Assembly (NCBI GenBank): GCA_963808455.1
Contig: CAWEHT010000033.1
Location: 1 to 8,185, forward strand
DNA length: 8,185 nucleotides
DNA from: CAWEHT01 sp963808455
GTDB lineage: Bacteria > Chloroflexota > Anaerolineae > CG2-30-64-16
Reading direction: 5' to 3'
This document shows, piece by piece, positions 1 through 5,828 of this stretch. Positions within the stretch are counted from its first letter, which is position 1. Each line of letters opens with the position of its first letter. The notes beneath the pieces are model-generated. The model was not told where the DNA came from. It saw only the letters and a list, made by a program, of their open reading frames with translations, and did no database searches. The position numbers and the translations under genes were made by a program.

Positions 1-80
1 CCCGCTTTGTTCCAGAGCAGTCTGCCCACGCCGGCGGCCAGCGAGCCATAGGCCCGGAAGATGTGTTTCCTGAGGGGCAC
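1..80 (-). CDS. possible 5' end of a divergent gene, product unknown (partial)
   Basis: On the minus strand a frame opens with GTG at 80-78 and stays open to the left edge of the window. It would encode about 26 residues beginning MPLRKHIFRAYGSL. Third codon positions are G or C in about 22 of 26 codons, like the real genes here, and this bias continues right up to base 78. An AGGGG stretch lies about 12 bases upstream of the GTG, which is rather far. The peptide is too short to recognise. A plus-strand gene ending at the TAG at 49-51 would share the same third positions and is the main alternative, but it would not explain the bias in 54-78. Confidence 0.25.
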   Translation of the reverse strand, partial: MPLRKHIFRAYGSLAAGVGRLLWNKA

Positions 81-293
81 CGCATGGGAATGGCCCCTAC
101 GCCCGCGTCCCTAGGTCATAGGATAAATTAGGGAAGGCAGCCCGCAAGCGCAGGCACTTTCAGGACGGCGGAGCTGCCGCCGACCGGCGAAGGACGGCGC
201 CCTGGGATCGGGGAGTGCAATCCATCCCCTGTTTCCGCCTCCCTTTGGACCACGTAGGCTGCCCGGTCGGGAATCGCAGGTTGGGAGTTGGCT
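81..293. other. intergenic region, no gene seen
   Basis: No convincing coding frame was found on either strand; the short open frames here overlap the next gene or lack a ribosome binding site. The one AT-rich patch (about 117-131, containing ATAAATTA) is where a promoter could lie, possibly a divergent one, but no paired -35/-10 boxes with good spacing are visible. A small GGCGG/CCGCC inverted repeat lies around 165-180. It may be chance in GC-rich DNA. Confidence 0.5.
283..287 (+). promoter_or_regulatory. ribosome binding site GGGAG deciding the start at 294
   Basis: GGGAG lies six bases before the ATG at 294. The in-frame TTG at 288 touches this motif and cannot use it, so the ATG is the better start. 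Confidence 0.6.
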
Positions 294-917
294 ATGAAGA
301 TAGGGATCATCGGCTCCGGTCACATCGGCGGCACCCTGGCGAAGCTGTGGGCAGCGGCCGGCCATCAGGTAGCGGTCAGCAACTCGCGCGGGCCCGCTTC
401 TCTCGCGTCCCTTGTTGCCGACTTCGGGCCCCAGGCGTGGGCCGCCACCGTTGAGGAAGCGGCCGCCTTTGGCGAAGCTGTGCTGGTGGCGATCCCCTTT
501 GGCAAGTTCGAGACGCTGCCCTTCGCCACGATGGCAGGCAAGATCGTGATCGATGCCATGAACTACTACCCTCAGCGCGATGGCCGGATCGAGTTCGGTG
601 GCCTCACGTCGAGCGAGCTCGTCGCCCGTCGCCTTCCCGGAGGCCGCCTCGTCAAAGCTTTCAACACGATGTATTTTGAGACGTTGGCAACAGAAGGACG
701 CCCCTCGTCCTCACCGGAGGATCGCCTGGTGCTCTATGTGGCCGGCGACGATCGCGAGGCAAAGGACGCGGTCATGCGCCTGATCCACGAGCTCGGCTTT
801 GCGCCGCTGGACACCGGATCGCTGCGTGATGGCGGGCGCCGCCAGGAGCCGGGCTCTCCCATTTACAATCACCCGATGAAGCTGGCCGAGGCCCGGGAGC
901 ATCTCGGGGCGACGTAG
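294..917 (+). CDS. NADPH-dependent F420 reductase / NADP oxidoreductase family protein
   Basis: The 207-residue protein begins with a Rossmann nucleotide-binding fold: KIGIIGSGHIGG at residues 2-13 carries the GxGxxG motif. The SNSRGP motif at 29-34 is where this family binds the 2'-phosphate of NADP. Further family signatures are VLVAIPF (63-69), DAMNYY (87-92) and the KAFNTM motif (121-126). Known members include the archaeal and actinobacterial F420H2:NADP oxidoreductases and many 'NAD(P)-binding' proteins of unknown substrate; length about 200 residues is normal. It is probably a soluble cytoplasmic redox enzyme. Whether it uses F420 or another acceptor cannot be told from sequence, so no gene symbol is given. 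It sits alone, and nothing ties it to the Ccm genes downstream. Confidence 0.85.
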   Translation: MKIGIIGSGHIGGTLAKLWAAAGHQVAVSNSRGPASLASLVADFGPQAWAATVEEAAAFGEAVLVAIPFGKFETLPFATMAGKIVIDAMNYYPQRDGRIEFGGLTSSELVARRLPGGRLVKAFNTMYFETLATEGRPSSSPEDRLVLYVAGDDREAKDAVMRLIHELGFAPLDTGSLRDGGRRQEPGSPIYNHPMKLAEAREHLGAT

Positions 918-922
918 GGCGG

Positions 923-983
923 GAGCCCGGCCGAAATTCCACCGGGGCATGGCCTGAGGCAGCTGCAAGCGGCCGCCGGGCTC
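923..983. repeat. 9-bp perfect inverted repeat with long loop
   Basis: GAGCCCGGC at 923-931 pairs exactly with GCCGGGCTC at 975-983, leaving a loop of 43 bases just after the oxidoreductase gene. There is no T-run after the right arm, so an intrinsic terminator is not supported. It could aid Rho-dependent ending or be chance in GC-rich DNA. Confidence 0.3.
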
Positions 984-1059
984 AACGCTCCGCATGGAAA
1001 CCCCTGGGGCGGCTATGAGGCGCGTCTCTAGACGCCGAGTTGAAAAGATGGATTCTTGC

Positions 1060-1064
1060 GGAGG
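1060..1064 (+). promoter_or_regulatory. ribosome binding site GGAGG deciding the start at 1069
   Basis: GGAGG ends four bases before the ATG at 1069. The earlier in-frame ATGs at 994, 1015 and 1048 have no comparable motif and would add an Arg-rich, unconserved leader. Confidence 0.65.
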
Positions 1065-1068
1065 CGTC

Positions 1069-1710
1069 ATGGACAGCCTGGAGCCGAAATCGCAACAACA
1101 GCTCTCGGAGACCGGACGTATCGAGGCATTCAGCGATGGGATGTTCGCCATAGCGATGACCCTCCTGATACTCGGGATCAAAGTGCCGGCCGAATCGGCC
1201 GCTTCGCACCTCGCAGCTGCGCTGATCAAGCAGTGGCCCGCCTATCTGGCGTTCATCACGAGCTTCGCGTCCATCGGCATCATGTGGATCAACCACCACC
1301 GGTTGTTCACACTCATCGGGCGCGCCGACGATGCCTTATTGGCGCTCAACACCCTGCTCCTGCTGGGCATCACGGTAGTCCCATTTCCCACCGCGCTCGT
1401 CGCGCAGTACCTTGAAGGCCCCGGCACCCGCACGGCCGTGTTGATCTACAGCGGGACGTTTTTCCTGATCGCCATCTTCTTCAATGTGCTGTGGCGCTAT
1501 GCGTCCGGCAGCGGCCGGCTGCTCGGCGAAGGCGCCGACCCGGCCAGCGTGAGCGGGATCTCCAGGCAATATGCCATCGGGCCGGCGATCTATCTCGTCG
1601 CGGCCATCCTCGCGTACTTCAGCCCGCTGGCCAGCCTGGTCATGAACCTGCTCCTGGCCGTGTATTTCGCCCTGCCGCACCACATCCTGACGTTGCCGCC
1701 GGCATCGTGA
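1069..1710 (+). CDS. TMEM175 / DUF1211 family potassium channel subunit
   Basis: This 213-residue integral membrane protein has the family hallmark R-x3-FSDG at residues 17-24, followed by MFAIAMTLLIL, the first pore-lining helix with its hydrophobic gate. A second conserved block, WINHHRLF, is at 73-80. Six hydrophobic segments can be seen at about 21-38, 55-75, 88-108, 122-143, 168-185 and 187-206. Prokaryotic members of this family form tetrameric K+-permeable leak channels. The start is chosen by the GGAGG site. A longer form from 994 remains open in frame, but its extra 25 residues are basic and unlike the family. The gene lies before the Ccm promoter and is probably transcribed separately. 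Confidence 0.85.
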   Translation: MDSLEPKSQQQLSETGRIEAFSDGMFAIAMTLLILGIKVPAESAASHLAAALIKQWPAYLAFITSFASIGIMWINHHRLFTLIGRADDALLALNTLLLLGITVVPFPTALVAQYLEGPGTRTAVLIYSGTFFLIAIFFNVLWRYASGSGRLLGEGADPASVSGISRQYAIGPAIYLVAAILAYFSPLASLVMNLLLAVYFALPHHILTLPPAS

Positions 1711-1719
1711 TGTGGCCTT

Positions 1720-1739
1720 AATGTGCTGTCGGGCACATT
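1720..1739 (+). terminator. short hairpin between the TMEM175 gene and the ccm promoter
   Basis: AATGTGC (1720-1726) and GCACATT (1733-1739) form a 7-bp perfect stem with a 6-base loop, followed by only a couple of T residues. It lies 10 bases after the channel gene stop and 11 bases before the -35 box. It could be a weak terminator or, given its place, an operator-like dyad for the ccm promoter. The stem is short and has only three G-C pairs. Confidence 0.35.
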
Positions 1740-1749
1740 TATGATTGCG

Positions 1750-1778
1750 TTGACACGGGTAACCTTGCATGCTATACT
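1750..1778 (+). promoter_or_regulatory. sigma70-type promoter of the ccm operon
   Basis: TTGACA (1750-1755) and TATACT (1773-1778) are separated by exactly 17 bases. That is a perfect -35 and a -10 one base from consensus, at ideal spacing. Transcription should start near 1785, giving a leader of about 18 bases with the Shine-Dalgarno GGGGAGG at 1792-1798. The placement just before ccmE implies strong, largely constitutive transcription of the cluster. It is unusually canonical for GC-rich DNA. Confidence 0.75.
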
Positions 1779-1802
1779 CTCGCTGATCGGCGGGGAGGTC
1801 AG

Positions 1803-2279
1803 ATGGCGCAAACTTCCACTATCTTGCGCGACACATTCGTGCGTTCCCATCGGACGAACAAGCGAACCAAATTCATCATCGGCGGCATCATCACCTTCGG
1901 GCTGATCGTTTACCTGATCATCTCGGCCGTGCAGAGCGCCGGAGCCTATTATCGCGAGGTGCACGAAGTGCTGCAGCAGCAGGCAGCCCTGACGGGCAAG
2001 ATGCTGCGGGTCAGCGGCAACGTCGTTACTGATAGCATCGTCTACAATGCGAGCACGCTCGATTTGAATTTTGAGATCTCGGACCCCGCCGACGTGAGCA
2101 AAACGATCCCAATACACTTCCACGGCGTCAGGCCGGATCAGATGGATCGGCCCGGCTCAAGCGCCATCATCGACGGCACGCTGAGCCCCAAAGGCACGGT
2201 CGAGGCCAGCCAGTTGATGCTCAAATGCCCGTCGCGCTACGAGCAGTTGGACACGATCACGGTCAAGGCATCCCAATAG
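1803..2279 (+). CDS. ccmE: cytochrome c maturation haem chaperone CcmE (Cys-type)
   Basis: CcmE receives haem from the CcmABCD complex, holds it covalently on the outer face of the membrane and hands it to the haem ligase. The 158-residue protein has a basic N-terminus (RSHRTNKRTK), one signal anchor at about 24-47, then a small beta-barrel (OB-fold) domain with the family motifs LRVSGNV (68-74), DLNFEISD (87-94), IPIHFHGVRPD (102-112) and IIDGTLSPKG (122-131). The haem-attachment motif, usually HxxxY, is here C142-P-S-R-Y146, i.e. CxxxY. Cys-type CcmE is known from archaea and from some bacteria such as Desulfovibrio. The C-terminal tail after the tyrosine is short. The start is fixed by GGGGAGG four bases upstream, and this is the first gene behind the promoter. 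Confidence 0.93.
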   Translation: MAQTSTILRDTFVRSHRTNKRTKFIIGGIITFGLIVYLIISAVQSAGAYYREVHEVLQQQAALTGKMLRVSGNVVTDSIVYNASTLDLNFEISDPADVSKTIPIHFHGVRPDQMDRPGSSAIIDGTLSPKGTVEASQLMLKCPSRYEQLDTITVKASQ

Positions 2280-2342
2280 CCCGGATGGGTCGCAAATCAG
2301 GGCTGGCGCTCCAGGACCTGGATCATATCGTTCGGATGCGAG

Positions 2343-2888
2343 ATGCGCGGACATCGGACCGGGCTTGACTTGCTGCGTTCCTTGCCGGGCCCCCTGGTGC
2401 TGGCTGGGATTATCATGCTGTGCCTTTTGCCGGGCATGGCCATCGGCGAGCCTCTGGCGCAAACGGCCCCTACAGCTGTGCCGCCGGCTACCGGAAGCGC
2501 TCCTTTGCAGCCCCCCAACGCCGTCGCAGGGCAGGCGGTTTATCAGACGAATTGCGCGCCCTGCCATGGGACACGAGGCGGCGGTGACGGGCCGTCGGCG
2601 AGCGGCCTGAGCGTGCGGCCGACGGCGTTCAACAACTTCCATGCGATCGCGGGCCTATCCCTCGCCGAGATGTTCAACATCGCCAAGAACGGCCGCATGG
2701 ATCGTATGATGCCGCCCTGGGGCGGCGTGCTGAACGACAGCCAGATATGGGACGCGGCTGGCTTACGCCTGGAGCCTGCATACCTCACAGCAGGAAATCG
2801 ACTCCGGCCGGGCGCTATACCAACAGAACTGCGCCAACTGCCACGGCGCCAATGGCAAAGGGCCGGCCGCTGCGCCCGAGTTCGATGA
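2343..2888 (+). CDS. fragment 1: signal peptide and first cytochrome c domain
   Basis: Residues 1-40 look like an export signal: a basic start (MRGHR), a hydrophobic core PLVLAGIIMLCLLPG (17-31) and a likely cut near EPLAQ-T. A Pro/Ala linker leads to a class I cytochrome c domain with haem motif CAPCH at 71-75. MMPPW (122-126) supplies the likely sixth-ligand Met. True coding in this frame ends about residue 138 (near base 2757). The remaining residues to 2888 are Arg-rich out-of-frame reading, which itself marks the frameshift. Confidence 0.7.
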   Translation: MRGHRTGLDLLRSLPGPLVLAGIIMLCLLPGMAIGEPLAQTAPTAVPPATGSAPLQPPNAVAGQAVYQTNCAPCHGTRGGGDGPSASGLSVRPTAFNNFHAIAGLSLAEMFNIAKNGRMDRMMPPWGGVLNDSQIWDAAGLRLEPAYLTAGNRLRPGAIPTELRQLPRRQWQRAGRCARVR

Positions 2889-3342
2889 CCTGGCCGCTAC
2901 GTTCGGCGCGACACAGAATGACTGGCTCCAAGCCATCGCCGGCGGGCATGGTTCGATGCCGGGGTTCGCGAAGTCGCTATCGCCGGCGCAACAGGAAGCC
3001 GTGGCAGAGTACGCCCGCAGCCTGGGCTTTGCCCGGCTGTTTCGAGAACCGCTGGGCACCGGGCCCGGCATCATCACTGGCACAGTGATCAACGGCACCA
3101 GCGGGCAGTTCATGGCAGGCTTGCCCGTCACCTTGACCGTAACGAACGTCCAGTCTACAGCCGGGACTTTCCAGGCCAAAACGGATGCGGCCGGCCGGTT
3201 CAAATTCGGTGATCTGCCGGTTGACCCTTCTTTAGCCTACGCGGTGGCTGCGAACTACCCGGCGGCAGTGCCCTACGGCACGGCCCCGACCTCCTTTCCC
3301 ACCGGGACGCTGCAGCCTCGATCTTTCGCTGCATGTCTTTGA
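2761..3342 (+). CDS. fragment 2: second cytochrome c domain and start of a carboxypeptidase-regulatory-like domain
   Basis: Coding resumes one base later with AYAWSLHTSQQEIDSGRALY, the usual end of one mono-haem cytochrome domain and the start of the next. The second haem motif CANCH is at 2830-2844, followed by GANGKGP. The likely axial Met is in GSMPGF (ATG at 2956). SPAQQEAVAEYARSL is the typical last helix. From about 3067 a beta-sandwich domain begins: GIITGTVINGTSG, then TDAAGRFKFGDLP. This is the pattern of carboxypeptidase regulatory-like or SdrD-B-like Ig folds. The frame stops at 3342 inside this domain because of the second frameshift. An ATG at 2956 could start a shorter product, but it would begin after the haem site. 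Confidence 0.7.
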   Translation, partial: AYAWSLHTSQQEIDSGRALYQQNCANCHGANGKGPAAAPEFDDLAATFGATQNDWLQAIAGGHGSMPGFAKSLSPAQQEAVAEYARSLGFARLFREPLGTGPGIITGTVINGTSGQFMAGLPVTLTVTNVQSTAGTFQAKTDAAGRFKFGDLPVDPSLAYAVAANYPAAVPYGTAPTSFPTGTLQPRSFAACL

Positions 3343-4207
3343 GCCGACCAGCCAGGCACCAGGCATCAGGTTGGATGCGGCCCAGTTCCTCATCGAATTC
3401 GACCCGGCGGGTGCCACGCTGCAGATAGCCGAGCTGCAGGATTTCAGCCTGGAGGGAAACCGCACCTACGTAGGGGACGCGCAGCATGTGGTGCTGAGGT
3501 TCACGCTGCCGCGGGGCGCCGAGGACCTGCAAATCAGCGACGGTGACCTCGGCCAGCGCTATTTGCAGACTACTGACGGCTTCGTGGATACGTTGCCGCT
3601 GTCTCCCGCCGCAGCGCGCCAGGTGCTGTTCCGCTATGCCATCCCGTACAGCGGGACCAGCGCGGACGTCGCGCAAGCCTTCCCGTACCCTGTGGCCAGC
3701 CTGAACACCCTCGTCGCCGACTCCGGAGAACAGGTGAGCAGCGCCGTCCTGGCCGATCAGGGCACGCAGCAGACGCAGATGGGCACTTACCGGGTCCTGG
3801 CCGGCCAGGGCCTCGCGGCGGGCCAGGCCTTCACGCTGCACCTTAGCAACTTGCCGTCCGCGGGCGGCTCGACGTCAGCCCCGGCATCCGGGCCGAGCGC
3901 GCCGCGCCTGATGACTGCCCTCATCGGGGCACTGGCGGCAGCTGTCGGCCTGGCCGCGATCTCGCTGGCCGCCTGGCTCGGCCTGCGGCGCCGCGGCCTG
4001 CCGGCTGCCGCAGAACTGACGGCCCCGGTTGGAGGCATTCGGGACGAAAACGACCTGATCGACGCGCTGGCCCGCTTGGATCTGGCACACGAGGCCGGCG
4101 CCATGGCCGATGGCGAATATCGAGAGAGGCGCATGGTCCTCAAGGCTCAGCTGCTCGACATGCTGCGGGCACGCGGCACCCCTTCAGGACAGGGCCAGCG
4201 GCAATGA
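3317..4207 (+). CDS. fragment 3: exported beta-rich region, membrane helix and cytoplasmic CcmI/SHOCT-like tail
   Basis: Reading resumes with LDLSLHVFEPTSQAPGIRLD, completing the beta domain, and continues through a long exported beta-rich region without cysteines. A Gly/Ser/Ala/Pro linker (about 3863-3900) leads to one transmembrane helix (LMTALIGALAAAVGL onward, about 3908-3982) and then the stop-transfer residues LRRRG. The last 40 or so residues (about 4049-4168) form an acidic/basic helical hairpin: DLIDALARLDLAHEAG, then GEYRERRMVLKAQLLDML. This recalls SHOCT domains and the short segment near the N-terminus of CcmI/CycH. The first start codon in this frame after the break is TTG 3371, but it has no ribosome binding site, so independent translation is doubtful. 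Confidence 0.7.
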   Translation, partial: LDLSLHVFEPTSQAPGIRLDAAQFLIEFDPAGATLQIAELQDFSLEGNRTYVGDAQHVVLRFTLPRGAEDLQISDGDLGQRYLQTTDGFVDTLPLSPAAARQVLFRYAIPYSGTSADVAQAFPYPVASLNTLVADSGEQVSSAVLADQGTQQTQMGTYRVLAGQGLAAGQAFTLHLSNLPSAGGSTSAPASGPSAPRLMTALIGALAAAVGLAAISLAAWLGLRRRGLPAAAELTAPVGGIRDENDLIDALARLDLAHEAGAMADGEYRERRMVLKAQLLDMLRARGTPSGQGQRQ

Positions 4208-4273
4208 TCTCGGATCGCCGGATGCCGGGGCCCGGCCGCGGGACCAGCCCCCTGGGCGCGGGGGAGGGTTGCG

Positions 4274-5131
4274 ATGAGCTCGCACCCCCATGGGCCAGGC
4301 GTCCTGGCGACCCCGCCGAGTGAGCCGGCCACCCCGCCGGCCGAGGCGCAGGCCGGCAGTACCATGATCGAGATCCGGCGGCTGGTGAAATCATTCGGCA
4401 GCAAGATGGCCCTGCGCGGCGTCGATCTGGACGTCCTGACCGGCGAGTCAGTGGTCATATTCGGCCCGAACGGCGCCGGGAAGACCACCTTGATCCGCAT
4501 CCTATCGGGCCTGAGCAAGGCCACGGCGGGCACGGCGACCATCGGCGGGCTGGACCTCGCCACGCACGCGGAGGGTGTGCGGCGCTACCTTGGTGTGGTC
4601 ACTCATGCGCCCTTGCTCTATGAACACCTGACGGGAGAGGAGAACCTGCGGTTCTTTGCCCGCCTTTACGATCTGCGCCAGCCTGCCGGGCGCATACACG
4701 ATCTGCTCGAGCAGGTGGGGCTGTCTCGTCGCCGGCAAGACCTGGTTCGCACCTACTCCCGCGGCATGGTGCAGCGCCTGGCCATCGCGTGGGCTTTGCT
4801 TCACGATCCACCGGTGCTCCTGCTCGATGAACCAGACACCGGCCTCGATCCGCAGGCGGCGGAGATGCTGCACGGCATGCTGGTCCGGCTTGGCGGCAGC
4901 GCGGCGACCATCGTCTCCGGAGCCGGGGATCGCGCCACCGTCGGCCGCACGATCGTCACGGTCACGCACAGCTTGGAGCACGGGCTGGCGATCGCCGACC
5001 GGGTCGCCATCCTGGTCAACGGCCGGATCAAATGCCACGCGGCGGCGCAAGGGCTGGCAGCCTCCGACCTCCGGCACCTCTATGACGAGTGCTGCGGGCT
5101 GGCTCAGGGGGACAGGAGAACCGGCCCATGA
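4274..5131 (+). CDS. ccmA: haem exporter ATP-binding protein CcmA
   Basis: This is the ABC ATPase of the CcmABCD complex; ATP hydrolysis releases holo-CcmE from CcmC. The 285-residue protein shows Walker A GPNGAGKTT (64-72), the signature YSRGMVQRL (161-169, a CcmA-like variant of LSGGQ), Walker B VLLLDEP (181-187), D-loop GLD (190-192) and the switch His in VTH (H232). The start at 4274 has GGAGG six bases upstream and adds a Pro/Ala-rich leader of 30 residues before the core at M31 (MIEIRRL). The core alone, from ATG 4364, would be the usual length but lacks a good ribosome binding site. Between D-loop and switch His there is an insertion of about 16 residues. Its stop overlaps the ccmB start (ATGA), indicating coupled translation. 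Confidence 0.93.
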   Translation: MSSHPHGPGVLATPPSEPATPPAEAQAGSTMIEIRRLVKSFGSKMALRGVDLDVLTGESVVIFGPNGAGKTTLIRILSGLSKATAGTATIGGLDLATHAEGVRRYLGVVTHAPLLYEHLTGEENLRFFARLYDLRQPAGRIHDLLEQVGLSRRRQDLVRTYSRGMVQRLAIAWALLHDPPVLLLDEPDTGLDPQAAEMLHGMLVRLGGSAATIVSGAGDRATVGRTIVTVTHSLEHGLAIADRVAILVNGRIKCHAAAQGLAASDLRHLYDECCGLAQGDRRTGP

Positions 5132-5799
5132 CCTTTTTGCGGGCGGTGTCGGCAATCACCTGGAAGGACATCCGGGCCGAGCTGCGCACCAAAGAGATCC
5201 TCAGCAGCGTGATCGTGTTCGCTTTGCTGTCTGTGATCATCTTCAACTTCGCCTTCGAGCTCCGCGTGCCGGACATGAAGATGGTGGTGCCGGGCATCGT
5301 GTGGGTTGCAATCAGCTTCGCCGGCACGCTGGGACTGAACCGGGCCTTCGCCATCGAACAAGATCGGGGCAGCCTGGCCGGCCTGCTGCTGGCGCCGATC
5401 GATCGTTCGGCGATCTACCTCGGCAAGCTGCTGAGCAACCTCCTATTCATGCTCATTGTGGAAGCTGTCCTGCTTCCTCTGGTAATGATTTTCTTTAACC
5501 TTTCATTGTTAACAGGGCCACACCTGCTCGTGATCTTTCTGGGCACCTTCGGCTTTGCAGCCGTCGGGACACTCTTCTCGGCCATGGCCGTGAACACCCG
5601 AGCGCGCGAGGTCTTGCTGCCGATCCTGCTCTTTCCCGTGCTGGTGCCCGTGCTGGTGTCTGGCGTCAATATGACCGGTGGCTTGCTGGATGGCAAGACG
5701 TTGGCCGATGTGGCAGCAGGGCTGCAGGTGACCGTCTTCTACGACTTGTTGTTCACCATTGTAGCTTACCTGACATTTGATTACGTCGTGGAAGAATAG
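5128..5799 (+). CDS. ccmB: haem exporter permease CcmB
   Basis: CcmB is the six-helix membrane subunit paired with CcmA. The 223-residue protein has the CcmB start pattern WKDIRAELRTKE (12-23), then hydrophobic segments at about 24-43, 52-70, 99-123, 131-152, 160-181 and 202-220. The conserved block NRAFAIEQDRGSLAGLLLAPID (in two overlapping parts, about 71-92) and the loop NTRAREVLLPILL (156-168) are family hallmarks. Length matches the usual 220 or so. Start ATG 5128 overlaps the ccmA stop and has AGGAG at 5114-5118. An in-frame TTG or CTG-type start upstream at 5089 would add 13 non-family residues and is not preferred. Confidence 0.92.
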   Translation: MTFLRAVSAITWKDIRAELRTKEILSSVIVFALLSVIIFNFAFELRVPDMKMVVPGIVWVAISFAGTLGLNRAFAIEQDRGSLAGLLLAPIDRSAIYLGKLLSNLLFMLIVEAVLLPLVMIFFNLSLLTGPHLLVIFLGTFGFAAVGTLFSAMAVNTRAREVLLPILLFPVLVPVLVSGVNMTGGLLDGKTLADVAAGLQVTVFYDLLFTIVAYLTFDYVVEE

Positions 5800-5818
5800 T
5801 GATTGCGTGAAGGTATGT

Positions 5819-5824
5819 GGAGGG
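5819..5824 (+). promoter_or_regulatory. ribosome binding site GGAGGG deciding the ccmC start at 5829
   Basis: GGAGGG lies four bases before ATG 5829. This fixes the ccmC start in a frame that is one base out of step with the rest of ccmC, which makes the frameshift near 5937 visible. The in-frame GTG at 5817 overlaps this motif and cannot use it. Confidence 0.65.
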
Positions 5825-5828
5825 AAAC

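Larger units (their letters stand above)
2343..4207 (+). pseudogene. di-haem cytochrome c fusion protein interrupted by two +1 frameshifts (composite)
   Basis: Three consecutive reading frames make one protein if a single base is removed near 2757-2760 and another near 3315-3317. The corrected length is 1863 bases, exactly 621 codons including the stop. Order of parts: signal peptide, cytochrome c domain 1 (CAPCH), cytochrome c domain 2 (CANCH), a beta-sandwich carboxypeptidase-regulatory-like domain, a second beta-rich exported region, one transmembrane helix, and a short cytoplasmic tail. It would be a membrane-anchored, outward-facing electron carrier or accessory protein in the Ccm operon. 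Each junction restores family-like sequence at once (WDA-AYAWSLH; GTLQ-LDLSLHVF), so a once-intact gene is certain. Whether the breaks are sequencing errors or real mutations is open. Start ATG 2343 has only a poor ribosome binding site. The frame is open back to the ccmE stop, but no other start codon lies there. Confidence 0.75.

Noticed and set aside
711..1299. minus-strand open frames between the oxidoreductase and channel genes
   Set aside because: They mostly overlap the recognised plus-strand genes; no start site or family signature.
2751..3322. programmed +1 ribosomal frameshifting to explain the cytochrome breaks
   Set aside because: No known +1 slippery motif, rare codon or stop at the shift point is seen, and four unrelated sites would be needed. 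Base insertion is simpler.
3200..3841. 213-codon minus-strand open frame
   Set aside because: It lies opposite the cytochrome fusion gene, is very rich in Arg and Gln, and shows no recognisable domain.
4502..5155. 217-codon minus-strand open frame
   Set aside because: It is antisense to ccmA, which has every ABC motif; the antisense peptide has none.
4656..5498. 280-codon plus-strand open frame across ccmA and ccmB
   Set aside because: It is an out-of-frame reading of two well-supported genes. Its peptide is Arg/Ser/Pro/Ala-rich with no family motif and no ribosome binding site, a usual effect of high GC.
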